DNA of 64,000 bases from Polyangiaceae bacterium. Its GTDB lineage: Bacteria > Myxococcota_A > Polyangia > Polyangiales > Polyangiaceae. The position numbers and the translations under genes are program-made. Location: the NCBI GenBank assembly GCA_013361525.1, contig JABFXY010000013.1, positions 1-64,000 of the forward strand, read 5' to 3'. Below, piece by piece: positions 25,501-33,930 of the stretch; position 1 is the first letter of the stretch; every line of letters begins with the position of its first letter. Under the pieces are notes generated by a model. The model did no database searches. It was not told the origin of the DNA and saw nothing but the letters and a program-made list of their open reading frames with translations.

Positions 25501-26058
25501 TCACTTCTTGAAGATTTGCGCGCCGGCGATGCCGCTGCCGGTGACGACGCGAAGGACGACCTTCGCGGGCACGCCGACGGGCGACGGGTTCTTCACACAG
25601 TTGCCGCCGCCGCCGATCGTGGCCTGCGGGCCGGTCATGTTGTCCTGCGAGAGGACGGTCGGGGGCAACATCGGCGCGGGCTGGATCACGATCTGCGCGT
25701 CGAGCTCGGAGACGCCCGGGCCGCCCATGGCGACGATCGTGTAGCACTTGCCCGGCTCGCCCTGGAAGTTCTGCTCGAGGATCTGACCTTGCTGGAATTG
25801 TCCGGCGAACGTGCCGCCTTCGGGCTGCATGCCCTTGGTGTCGTTCGTCCCGGCGACCGTAATCGCGCCGGTGAGGAAGGGGCCGGCCATGGACGCGGCC
25901 ACCGGCGTGGCGACGGTGCTCGCCGGCGGTGCGGTCTGCGTCACGGTCGCGGTCGGCTGGGGCGTCGTGGGGTACGTGGGCTCGGGCTCATCCTTCTTGC
26001 AGCCCGAGAGAGCAGCGAACGACACGGCGACGACGGGAACGAGGGTCAACAAGCGCAT
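25501..26058 (-). CDS. Predicted lipoprotein, Thr/Pro-rich linker
   Basis: 185 residues from ATG 26058, with a GAAGGAG ribosome site. The signal ends in lipobox 'LSGC' (near residue 20). A linker of Pro/Thr/Val about 35 residues long follows, then a domain of about 120 residues with a glycine-rich beta pattern ('GQFQQGQILEQNF', 'KCYTIVAMGGPGVSELDAQI'). The last phrase resembles carbohydrate- or pre-peptidase-type beta-sandwich domains seen in myxobacterial surface proteins. Two Cys residues (in 'GKCYT' and 'GGNCVK') may pair. The function is unknown. Confidence 0.78.
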   Translation of the reverse strand: MRLLTLVPVVAVSFAALSGCKKDEPEPTYPTTPQPTATVTQTAPPASTVATPVAASMAGPFLTGAITVAGTNDTKGMQPEGGTFAGQFQQGQILEQNFQGEPGKCYTIVAMGGPGVSELDAQIVIQPAPMLPPTVLSQDNMTGPQATIGGGGNCVKNPSPVGVPAKVVLRVVTGSGIAGAQIFKK

Positions 26059-26264
26059 ACGGGCTCCTTCGATGAAAGGAGCCTCTCCGGCTCCTCTCGG
26101 CGGAGACGAGCGGCGCGCGCGGTCCAGAGGAAACACGCAGATCTTCGCGTGAGAGCCCCCAAGCTACCCGAAGCGAGCGCTGCCCGACCCAGCCGCACAA
26201 CGACTATGGACGGGTGTTGCTGGCCGGATGTTCTACACGACAACGCTCGCTTTGGCGACAGTCG

Positions 26265-27002
26265 TCAGGAAACTGCCTGGGCAGCACGGATCGCGCGCTT
26301 CAAGACGTCGTCGAACATCGCCGGCGTGAGGCGGCCGGTCTGGGTGTTTTGCTGGCTCACGTGGTAGCTCGCGACGAGCACAACGCGGCGGCGGGACGTC
26401 AGCGGCCACGCGATCTCGGAGACTGCACCGTGCGCGAAGGCAGCGGGGCTTCGCTTCGCGCGCGTTGCGCTCCCCTCCCCTTCACCGCGCGACAGACGCA
26501 TCACCGAATCGAACGCGATCCTGCCGAGCGCGACGACGGCGCGGGTTTCGGAGAGGAGTGCGAGCTCTTTCTCGAACCAGCGGCTGCAGGTGTCGATCTC
26601 TTCGCGCGAAGGTTTGTTGTCGGGAGGGACGCAGCGCACCGGCAGCGTCACGAACACGTCGCGCAGCATGAGGCCGTCGTCGCGACGGGTGCTCGTCGCC
26701 TGGTTCGCGAGGCCCATTCGGTGAAGCGCGGCGTAGAGGAACTCGCCCGAACGATCCCCTGTGAAAGGGCGGCCGGTGCGGTTCGCGCCGTGGGCGCCGG
26801 GCGCGAGACCGACGACGACGATGCGCGCGCTCGGGTCGCCGAACCCCGCGACGGGACGGCCCCAATACGTCTCGTTCGCGTATGCGCGGCGCTTCGTAAG
26901 AGCGACCTCTTCGCGGTGCTCGACGAGGCGCGGGCAGAGCCGGCAGACCTCGATGCGCCGAGCGAGCGCGACGAGCGACTTGCTCGCCGCGACGCGGCTC
27001 AA
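26265..27002 (-). CDS. Family 5 uracil-DNA glycosylase (UDGb-like)
   Basis: This enzyme removes uracil and related bases from DNA in base-excision repair. The TTG at 27002 overlaps the upstream lipase stop as TTGA and gives 245 residues. The 4Fe-4S ligands are probably Cys20 and Cys23 ('EVCRLCPRL'), Cys124 ('VRCVPP') and Cys139. The first catalytic motif 'GLAPGAHGANRTGR' (66-79) is the family 5 form. The second motif reads 'SYHVSQQNTQTGRLTP' with His214-Val215, where the family has His-Pro-Ser; this Pro to Val change is unusual. It is the last gene of a three-gene operon with a lipase and a PRPP-synthetase-like protein. The TTG start is the least certain point. Confidence 0.85.
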   Translation of the reverse strand: MSRVAASKSLVALARRIEVCRLCPRLVEHREEVALTKRRAYANETYWGRPVAGFGDPSARIVVVGLAPGAHGANRTGRPFTGDRSGEFLYAALHRMGLANQATSTRRDDGLMLRDVFVTLPVRCVPPDNKPSREEIDTCSRWFEKELALLSETRAVVALGRIAFDSVMRLSRGEGEGSATRAKRSPAAFAHGAVSEIAWPLTSRRRVVLVASYHVSQQNTQTGRLTPAMFDDVLKRAIRAAQAVS

Positions 27003-28177
27003 CCTCCGGCCCCTGCGGCGGCGTTCGCGGCGTGGTCCTCGGCTTCTTCGGCGAGGATCATTCCCGCAAAGACGCGATCCATCACCGTCTGGAAGCGCGT
27101 CTCGTCGAAGCCCGCGCCGCTGCGAAGCCAGTCGACGTGACGATCCGATCCTGAGCCTTTTCGACCGGGGAAATGGCCCACGACGTCGAGGTGATCGGCG
27201 CGGCCGATCCACACGATGTCGCCCCAGATCTGCGAGTAGAGCGGGACGACGCCGTCGTTCTCGGTGTCGACGGGCAGCTCCGCGAGGAGCGTGCGAACGG
27301 ACTCGTCCTGGTGCTTCGTGCGGGCGTGGCAGGGGTAGCGCGGATCTTCGGTGGCGGTGATGTTGTACATCGTCGTGAAGATCGCCGCCGAGACGGCCGA
27401 CCACGGCGAGGTGAGCGAGCCGAGGAGCTGCTTCACGCCGCCGCGCGGCGCGTAGCTCGCGACACACTGGTAGCGAATCGAGCTGCAGTTTTCGACGGCC
27501 GCCTGGAAGAGATCCATCGACTCCGGGGTGAGCTGGATGACCGCGCCCTGGTCGTCGCGGATGAGGCGAAGGAACGCGCGCAGATCGCGGCTCGACGTGT
27601 CGTCCAGGACCTTGATGATCGACTCCGAGGTGCGCTCGATGACGGACAGCTCGATGGCGCCGGAGACGCGACCGAGCGCGGCCATGAGCGCGCTCGCGGC
27701 GGCGAGCGGGGGCGCGCCGAGCTTCAACCCGGTGACCGTGAGTGCCATCACCGCGTAGAGCATCGCCTGACCGCTCTTCGTCGCGAAAAACGCGGCGAGA
27801 GGCGTGCCGTAGTGCGGCGTGTTCATCGTCGTGATGGAGCGCACGCGCGGCATGAACGCGAGCTCGGCCTGGGTGAGGCCGGGAAGGTGGACGCTCGGCG
27901 AGGCGAGCAGGCGCGCGTCGAGACCGCCGGTCGAGTGCCCGACGATGTGGATGGGACCGGTGCCCTGCCCGCTCGTGTCGTGGATGGTGCGCGCGAGCTT
28001 CACGGCGCGGCGCCGGATCGATGCCGTCGGGTGGACGTCGCACACGAAGACGCGGCAGCTTCTTCCTCGTTGGGCGAAGCGTCGCTCGAGCGCGCGGGCG
28101 ATGTGCTCGAAGTACGTGTAGCTCGCGACCTGCGCGAAGCCGAACATCCCGGGGATGAGGTAGACGTGCGTGGGCAT
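26999..28177 (-). CDS. Alpha/beta hydrolase, lipase-like
   Basis: 392 residues from ATG 28177. The fold is shown by 'VYLIPGMFGF' (first strand and oxyanion loop), the nucleophile elbow 'GHSTGG' (80-85, Ser82), a likely acid 'ENDGVVPLYS' (Asp308) and a late histidine in 'ADHLDVVGHF' (His329 or His335). There is no signal peptide, so it is probably cytoplasmic or peripheral, unlike secreted lipases. It lies 11 bp downstream of the PRPP-synthetase-like gene and overlaps the UDG gene. The substrate is unknown; an esterase or lipid hydrolase is likely. Confidence 0.85.
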   Translation of the reverse strand: MPTHVYLIPGMFGFAQVASYTYFEHIARALERRFAQRGRSCRVFVCDVHPTASIRRRAVKLARTIHDTSGQGTGPIHIVGHSTGGLDARLLASPSVHLPGLTQAELAFMPRVRSITTMNTPHYGTPLAAFFATKSGQAMLYAVMALTVTGLKLGAPPLAAASALMAALGRVSGAIELSVIERTSESIIKVLDDTSSRDLRAFLRLIRDDQGAVIQLTPESMDLFQAAVENCSSIRYQCVASYAPRGGVKQLLGSLTSPWSAVSAAIFTTMYNITATEDPRYPCHARTKHQDESVRTLLAELPVDTENDGVVPLYSQIWGDIVWIGRADHLDVVGHFPGRKGSGSDRHVDWLRSGAGFDETRFQTVMDRVFAGMILAEEAEDHAANAAAGAGG

Positions 28178-28188
28178 GCGGGTGTCGA

Positions 28189-29118
28189 TTACCGGCGCTC
28201 GGAGATCTCGAGGGCGCGCGCGAAGAGCGCGGCAACGGAGTGGACGCTCCCCGGCTCGGTCAGCTGTCGCGAGCCCGGATGCGAGTCCGTCCCCGAGATC
28301 GAGGCGAACACGCCGCTCGATCGGAGCCGATCGAGGGCCCCCTCCGGTAGCACGAGGTGGCTCGCGATGGCATGAATCGTCGACGCTCCGGCCGCCAAGT
28401 AGGCTTTCGCGGCCTGCACAAGCGAGCTGCCGGTTCGGATCATGTCGTCGTAGAGGACCACCTCGCGGCCTCGAACGTCGGCGTTGACGCCGGAGACCGA
28501 GACATCGCCCGTGGTCGTATCGCGGCGCTTGTAGACGAACGCGGGGTCGACGCCGAGCTGCCGCGCGAGGCTCTCGACCCACTTGGCGCGGCCGGCGTCG
28601 GTCGCGCCGAGCACGTAGGGCCGGTCCTGCATGCGATCGCGAATCGCCTGGGTGATGACGGGCCAGCCGTAGAGGTGGTGGGTGACGTGGTCGTCGCCGA
28701 AATAGAACTCGATGCCGTCGGTGTGGAGATCGAAGAGAAAGACACGCGTCCCCGCTTCACACGGAGGGATGCTCGAGATCAGCCGCGCGCGGGTCTTTGC
28801 GGTGACGACCTCGCCGCGCGTCACCGCCCGGTCCCTCGTCGCGTAGCCGAAGTACGGCATGACGATGCTGAGCGAACGCGCGCCGGCGCGTGAGATGGCG
28901 CAGCCGAGGTCGTAGATTTCGAGCCAATCGAGGTCGGTCGGCGTCCCGCCGAGGAGGACGACGTCTCGACCCCAACTGTCCGCCGCGAGGCGCAGGTACC
29001 GCTCACCGTCCGGAAACGCCTTGCGCTCGATGGCGCCGCGCTCGAAACGCCCCGCCGCGAAGAGCGCGGGCTCGAAGTACGCGTACTGCGACGTCGTGAA
29101 AAGGAGCGGTTCCTTCAT
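28189..29118 (-). CDS. Ribose-phosphate pyrophosphokinase-like protein
   Basis: 309 residues, close to the length of PRPP synthetases. It has two phosphoribosyltransferase-like halves. The catalytic flexible-loop region 'MPYFGYATRDRAVTRGE' matches PRPP synthetase, as does 'FDLHTDGIEFYFG', where the family has 'DLHAxQIQGFF'. The PRPP/ribose-phosphate loop is 'VVLYDDMIRTGSSLVQAA', differing from the canonical 'DDMIDTAGTI'. These changes suggest a paralogue with a modified nucleotide or phosphate site rather than the main enzyme. Its operon with a lipase and a uracil-DNA glycosylase gives no clear pathway clue. Confidence 0.85.
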   Translation of the reverse strand: MKEPLLFTTSQYAYFEPALFAAGRFERGAIERKAFPDGERYLRLAADSWGRDVVLLGGTPTDLDWLEIYDLGCAISRAGARSLSIVMPYFGYATRDRAVTRGEVVTAKTRARLISSIPPCEAGTRVFLFDLHTDGIEFYFGDDHVTHHLYGWPVITQAIRDRMQDRPYVLGATDAGRAKWVESLARQLGVDPAFVYKRRDTTTGDVSVSGVNADVRGREVVLYDDMIRTGSSLVQAAKAYLAAGASTIHAIASHLVLPEGALDRLRSSGVFASISGTDSHPGSRQLTEPGSVHSVAALFARALEISERR

Positions 29119-29154
29119 GTTGGACGCTGGAGGCTAGTACGGGCGCGACGTCGA

Positions 29155-31647
29155 GTGGCTCCTTTTGGTACCCTCGCGACAAGCTTGCCCAACCTCGCCG
29201 ATCCTCCGGTTCGATTGCTCGGGCGCTACGCGATCTGCGGAGCCATTGGTGCCGGCGGGATGGCGACGGTTCACGTCGGCCGGCTCGTCGGCCCGGTCGG
29301 GTTCGCGCGTACCGTCGCGATCAAAAAAATGCACGCGACCCTCGCGCGCGATCCCGAGTTCGTCTCGATGTTCGTGGAAGAGGCGCGCATCGCGGCACGC
29401 GTCCAGCACGCCAATGTCGTCGCGACGCTCGACGTGGTGAACGAGAGCGGCGAGCTGTTCCACGTCATCGACTACGTGGACGGCGACTCGCTCGCGAAGC
29501 TGCTCGCGGCCGCTCGGCAGCACGGTCTGCGCTTACCGATCCCGGTCGTGGGTGCCGTGCTGTCGCAGGCGCTGCACGGCCTGCACGCCGTGCACGAGAC
29601 GCGAGGCGACGACGGACGGCCGCTCGGGCTCATCCACCGCGATGTGTCCCCCGACAACATGCTCGTCGGCCGCGACGGCATGACGCGCGTGCTCGACTTC
29701 GGCATTGCGAAAGCGACGGAGCACGGACGGCGGACGCAGGTCGGGCAAATCAAAGGCAAGGTGACGTACATGGCGCCGGAGCAGATCCGGGCCCAGCCGC
29801 TCGATCGGCGCATCGACGTGTACGCGGCGGGCGCCGTGCTGTGGGAGGCGCTCGCCGGGAAGAGGCTCGTGGAAGGCGAGACCGAGGTCGAGATGGTCCA
29901 CAACGTCCTGACGCGAACGCCTCAGCCGCCCAGCAAGCTCGTGCCTGGCATCGCGCCGGCGATCGACGCGCTGGTGATGAAGAGCTTGGCGCGCGATCCG
30001 GCTGCTCGGTTTGCGACGGCGCTCGAGATGGCGCTCGCGGTCGAGACGACGCTGGGCGTCGCGTCTCAAGCGACGATCGCGCAGCTCGTCGAGAGGTTGC
30101 TTGCAGCCGATCTCTCGAAAAAGGCAGCGCTCGTCGAGGAGGCGGTTCGGCGAACCGCAGAGCTCGCATCGCGCCCCGAAAACATCGCGAGCGCGTCGAC
30201 GATCGCGACCCACGACGCCGCTCGCCGCGCACGGTCGCTGGCGGAAACGGCTGCGACACCGCCGCCTTCGCTCGCGAGCGCCGGAACGTTGCCGCAAGGG
30301 TCTCTCGCTGCACCGGCTGTCATGGGACCCGGCGCTTCGTCGGGTCCGGTGCCCTCCCCGGCCGCGCCGGCACCGATGCCGATCGGCGGCACCGACGTGA
30401 TGTCGATCCCCGACCTCTTCGCGGCCGGAGAGCGAGATGTGCGCCGCGCCGCACCGAGCCTCGAAGTGGAGATTCCGAAGGTGCCGACCCTTCAGGTCGC
30501 TGGAGCCGAGCCCGCGCCTGCCGCAGCGGCTCCTGCGGCTACTGCGCCCCCCGCCCCTCCCCGCGCACCCGAACCCGCCGCGCCTCAGCCGTCGGGGCTC
30601 TCCCTCGAGGTCGACTTCGGTACCACACGCACGCCGCATCAATCTGCACCGGCTGCTCCATGGCCGACCCCGACACCTTCGAGCGCTCCGCGATCGAGCG
30701 GTCCGTCGCATCAACCTCCGCCGCCGTTCGGCGTCTCTTCCGCCGGGCCGATGGTGCGACCTGCGATGGGCGGATACGGCGCCGTAGGGCCCGCACCGAG
30801 CGCGGGGCGATCCAGCTTGATGGTCGCGGCGCCGATCGCGATCGGCGCGTTGATCATCGTCGCGGTCGCGCTGGTGCTGGTGTTCCGCGGCTCGTCCTCC
30901 ACGCCACAAGACAGCAGCGCGAAGGCCGCGCCTCCGCCGAGCCCCGAAGAGACGCAGGCCTGCGACATCCTTCGACAGCGGCTTCGCTCGGGCGGGTCGC
31001 CGGTCGGCCTTTCTCGCGCCGGATGGGCCGTGGAGATCTGGCTGCGCGGTGAAGGTGGCAAGAAGATCGAACCGAGCGCGATCGACACGAAGGCCGTCGC
31101 GACGCCGTCGGATATCGTCGAAATCACGGAGCGAAAGGTCCCGGGCAAAGACGTCGTGGAGGGCGTCCTCGTACGGCTGCGCGGTCCGACCGCCGAGTCG
31201 GCGTTCGACGAGGCCGGCGCGCTGAAGCTCGTGAAGGCTGCGGATGCGATGTTCGATCAGACGCGCGCCGAGAGCGCGTCGATGACGCTCAAGTGCGCCC
31301 ACCTGCCGCACACCGATCTCGGGATGTGGTTCCGCGGTCGAGATCTGCGAAGCGCATCGGCGTCGCTCGTGTTCTCGATGGCGATGTTCGCGGATACGCG
31401 GATCGTGCGCGAGGAAGCGCTCGAGACGAAGGACGTCCGCGCGGACATGCCGTACTACGAGCGACTTCACGCGAAGCTGTTCGGTCCGAAGACGAAAGAT
31501 CTCGAGACCGACATCGAGCGGTACGGCGCGACGGTGGACGAGCCGGGCCCGAACGCGGTTCGAATCACGTTTCCCGCCGCGCGGCTCCAGGACGCGATTC
31601 GCGCGAGCCGCGTCGTCGCCGACAAAGCCGGCGTCGAAAATCTCTGA
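29155..31647 (+). CDS. Eukaryotic-type Ser/Thr protein kinase, membrane-bound
   Basis: 830 residues from GTG 29155. The N-terminal kinase domain (about 24-290) has the glycine loop 'GAGGMATVH' (32-40), Lys57 in 'VAIKKM', the catalytic 'HRDVSPDN' (161-168, Asp163; Ser replaces the usual Lys after the aspartate) and DFG (181-183). A long Pro/Ala/Ser-rich cytoplasmic linker (about 330-550) follows. A single span ('APIAIGALIIVAVALVLVF', around 565-585) comes next, then an extracytoplasmic domain of about 230 residues that I do not recognise and that may sense a signal. Ser in 'HRDVSPDN' is a known variant in some myxobacterial kinases; activity is probable but unproven. Confidence 0.9.
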   Translation: MAPFGTLATSLPNLADPPVRLLGRYAICGAIGAGGMATVHVGRLVGPVGFARTVAIKKMHATLARDPEFVSMFVEEARIAARVQHANVVATLDVVNESGELFHVIDYVDGDSLAKLLAAARQHGLRLPIPVVGAVLSQALHGLHAVHETRGDDGRPLGLIHRDVSPDNMLVGRDGMTRVLDFGIAKATEHGRRTQVGQIKGKVTYMAPEQIRAQPLDRRIDVYAAGAVLWEALAGKRLVEGETEVEMVHNVLTRTPQPPSKLVPGIAPAIDALVMKSLARDPAARFATALEMALAVETTLGVASQATIAQLVERLLAADLSKKAALVEEAVRRTAELASRPENIASASTIATHDAARRARSLAETAATPPPSLASAGTLPQGSLAAPAVMGPGASSGPVPSPAAPAPMPIGGTDVMSIPDLFAAGERDVRRAAPSLEVEIPKVPTLQVAGAEPAPAAAAPAATAPPAPPRAPEPAAPQPSGLSLEVDFGTTRTPHQSAPAAPWPTPTPSSAPRSSGPSHQPPPPFGVSSAGPMVRPAMGGYGAVGPAPSAGRSSLMVAAPIAIGALIIVAVALVLVFRGSSSTPQDSSAKAAPPPSPEETQACDILRQRLRSGGSPVGLSRAGWAVEIWLRGEGGKKIEPSAIDTKAVATPSDIVEITERKVPGKDVVEGVLVRLRGPTAESAFDEAGALKLVKAADAMFDQTRAESASMTLKCAHLPHTDLGMWFRGRDLRSASASLVFSMAMFADTRIVREEALETKDVRADMPYYERLHAKLFGPKTKDLETDIERYGATVDEPGPNAVRITFPAARLQDAIRASRVVADKAGVENL

Positions 31648-31687
31648 ATCACGGCGTGCGTTGGCCGATCATCGGGCCGAGGGGCGC

Positions 31688-31719
31688 GCGAATACACCGC
31701 ATGCAGCGGGCGTATTCGC
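31688..31719 (+). promoter_or_regulatory. Hairpin between kinase and lipoprotein genes
   Basis: GCGAATAC (31688-31695) is exactly complementary to GTATTCGC (31712-31719). Inside, CCGC (31697-31700) pairs with GCGG (31706-31709) around a 5-nt loop. It lies 41 nt after the kinase stop and 31 nt before the lipoprotein start. It could end the kinase transcript or form a leader structure; no T-run follows. Confidence 0.5.
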
Positions 31720-31749
31720 TCCGATGCGAGAGGGACGAGGGGTGAGCGC

Positions 31750-32535
31750 ATGACGAAGAGAGCGTGTTTGCTGTTCGCTTCGATGCTTGTCGGCTGCGGC
31801 GGTCCCGCCGAGCCGGCGTCGCCGCAGAGTGGGAACGCCGAAGCCCGAGCGACCGCCGCGGCGGCAGAGGCGCCCGGCACGACCAGCGCGGAGCCGACGA
31901 CGGCGATAGTGAGCGCGACGCCGAGCTCCGAGCCGACAGCAATGCCTTCGTCGGAGGCATCGATCCCCGGTGAGGTCGAGTATCCCTTCCACGGCCTCGA
32001 GAAGATCCCCGACGATTGCAAAGAGCCGAGCGTCGTCCTCACCACGGCGCCGACCAAAGAGGGCTGGGATTACGACTGGATCTGGACGCGACAGGCCATG
32101 TACGCGAACCAGCAGTTCAAGCTCGTCGACTGGCCGAGCAAGGCCGACAAGGCGATGCAGGTTCGGCTCGATATGTACGAGATCCCCGGCGGCTTCGCGT
32201 TGCTCGGGGTCTGCAAAGACGGCGAGACCTGCAACAAGCTCGCGGCGATGTACAAAGCGACGGTCCCGACCTGCAACCCGAAGCTTCATTGCGGCGAGGT
32301 GCCGATGAAGGGGCCGCCGCGGCGCTCGAAGCTCATCCCCGAGACGGGGGCATGGTTGCCGGCATCCGACGACGTCATCGGGCAGTGCGCGCGCATCGGG
32401 GTTTGCCTGAAGATGAAGAAGCAGGCGGTCGGCAACCCGGGCGTGGAGTGCCAGTCGTCTCCCAAGAAATTCCGCGTGGATTGCGCGTCGAAGGCTACCT
32501 GCGGCGACGTGGTTCAGTGCTTGAACAAACCGTGA
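31750..32535 (+). CDS. Predicted lipoprotein, Cys-rich
   Basis: 261 residues from ATG 31750. The lipobox 'LVGC' near residue 16 marks lipid attachment. An Ala/Ser/Thr/Pro-rich stretch (17-75) follows. The mature domain has about ten cysteines in short-range pairs such as 'VCKDGETC', 'TCNPKLHC' and 'QCARIGVC', suggesting disulfide-linked surface loops. It is 102 bp after the kinase gene on the same strand. I do not recognise a family. Confidence 0.78.
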   Translation: MTKRACLLFASMLVGCGGPAEPASPQSGNAEARATAAAAEAPGTTSAEPTTAIVSATPSSEPTAMPSSEASIPGEVEYPFHGLEKIPDDCKEPSVVLTTAPTKEGWDYDWIWTRQAMYANQQFKLVDWPSKADKAMQVRLDMYEIPGGFALLGVCKDGETCNKLAAMYKATVPTCNPKLHCGEVPMKGPPRRSKLIPETGAWLPASDDVIGQCARIGVCLKMKKQAVGNPGVECQSSPKKFRVDCASKATCGDVVQCLNKP

Positions 32536-32607
32536 CGAGCCGCCACACCGCGCCGGTCGAACCGTTGACCCTATGGGCCTCGCCGGCGTGCTGGTAGGCG
32601 ATCACGC

Positions 32608-33096
32608 ATGTTCGAGCTCGAGCCTCAATCTCTCGACTTCGTGGAACGTGCGCCGCTGCGTGTCTCCGACTCCGCGGTGGTGAGTGCGCCGCGCGAGCGC
32701 GTATTCGAGGCGTTCGCGGACGCCGACTCGTGGACGAAATGGTTTCCGCTGATGACGCGCTCGCGCTGGGTGTCCTCGGACATTCGAAAGCTCGGAGCAG
32801 AGCGTGAGGTGTCGCTGCTTCTCCTCGGGACGTACCGCGAGCGTTTCATCGCGTGGGACGCTCCGTCGCGCATGACGTTCACGATGACGCGTACGTCGTC
32901 GCCGCTCGCTGAGGCGATTGCCGAAGATTTCCGTTTCACCGAGGTCGACGGCGGTCGTTCGACGCGCATCGAGTGGACGCTCGCTGCGCGGCCGCGGCTC
33001 GTCGGCCGGCTGCTCAAGCCGGCGCTGGAGACGACGATGCGCCGCGTGTTCCGCAGCTCGGGCACCAAACTCGAAGGCTACCTTCGCAAGAGCTGA
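32608..33096 (+). CDS. SRPBCC-type (START-like) protein
   Basis: 162 residues. The sequence follows the SRPBCC order: an early 'VVSAPRERVFEAFADADSWTKW' (strand 1 with the usual PxxxVF and W-x-x-W segment), central strands, and a C-terminal long helix 'LVGRLLKPALETTMRRVFRS'. Such proteins bind hydrophobic ligands or act in polyketide or lipid chemistry; the ligand is not deducible. No signal peptide is present. Confidence 0.75.
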   Translation: MFELEPQSLDFVERAPLRVSDSAVVSAPRERVFEAFADADSWTKWFPLMTRSRWVSSDIRKLGAEREVSLLLLGTYRERFIAWDAPSRMTFTMTRTSSPLAEAIAEDFRFTEVDGGRSTRIEWTLAARPRLVGRLLKPALETTMRRVFRSSGTKLEGYLRKS

Positions 33097-33120
33097 CACC
33101 GGCCCGAAGGCACCTCGGCG

Positions 33121-33930
33121 TCAGCCGGCGACGGCGCGCGCGACGAGCTCGGCGGTGCTCATGCCGGAGAGCAAATCGAGGTGGAGCGCGAGGGGCGTCA
33201 CACCGACGGCCCCGGCGTCGTATGCCTCGGTGTCGGAGCCGGGCGCGTCGTGGTGCGTGACCTCGCCGCCGCCGATCCACATGTACTCGGCACCCCGCGG
33301 ATCGCGACGGAAGAGCACGTCGCCCGCGTACGTCCGGCGCCCGAGCTTCGTCGCGCGAACGGACCACGCCGATCCCGGCGGGACGTTGACGTTGAAGAGC
33401 AGCCCCGCCTCCCCCTTCGTCTCACGCACTTGCTCCAGCACCGCGCGCGCGATGGAAGAGCCGAGCGCAGCAGCAGCCGCGCGATCGGCCTTCGTGTCCG
33501 CGCTGACCGCGACCGAAGGAATGCCGCGGAGCGCCGCTTCGCGCGCGGCGGCGACCGTGCCCGAGTAGAAGACGTCGACGCCGAGGTTGAGCCCGTGGTT
33601 CATCCCGGAGACGCAGAGATCGGGAACACGCGAGAGCACGCGGCCCTCCGAGCTCAGCGCGACGTACACGCAATCGGCGGGCGTGCCGTCCACGACGTGG
33701 ATGTCGCCTTCGAGCGATCGCATTCGAAGCGGACGATGCAGCGAGAGCGAGTGGCTCGTTGCGCTCTGATTCAGCTCCGGCGCGCAGACCACGACGTCGG
33801 CCCACGTCGTGAGCGCCTCACGCAGCGCGAGCAGGCCCGGTGCGAGGTAACCGTCGTCGTTCGAGAGCAGGACGAGCGGACGCACGGCGCCGGCGGTGCC
33901 CGCGGATGTTTCGTTCTTGTTCGAGCTCAT
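33121..33930 (-). CDS. surE: 5'/3'-nucleotidase SurE
   Basis: 269 residues from ATG 33930, which overlaps the aldehyde dehydrogenase stop as ATGA. The metal-binding 'LLSNDDGY' (Asn24, Asp25, Asp26) is the SurE signature. 'ELNQSATSHSLSLHRP' and 'DLCVSGMNHGLNLG' supply the serine and asparagine metal and substrate ligands. Relatives dephosphorylate nucleoside monophosphates and are linked to stationary-phase survival. It is the last gene of the operon cation efflux-aldehyde dehydrogenase-surE, where the usual pcm/nlpD partners are absent. Confidence 0.93.
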   Translation of the reverse strand: MSSNKNETSAGTAGAVRPLVLLSNDDGYLAPGLLALREALTTWADVVVCAPELNQSATSHSLSLHRPLRMRSLEGDIHVVDGTPADCVYVALSSEGRVLSRVPDLCVSGMNHGLNLGVDVFYSGTVAAAREAALRGIPSVAVSADTKADRAAAAALGSSIARAVLEQVRETKGEAGLLFNVNVPPGSAWSVRATKLGRRTYAGDVLFRRDPRGAEYMWIGGGEVTHHDAPGSDTEAYDAGAVGVTPLALHLDLLSGMSTAELVARAVAG

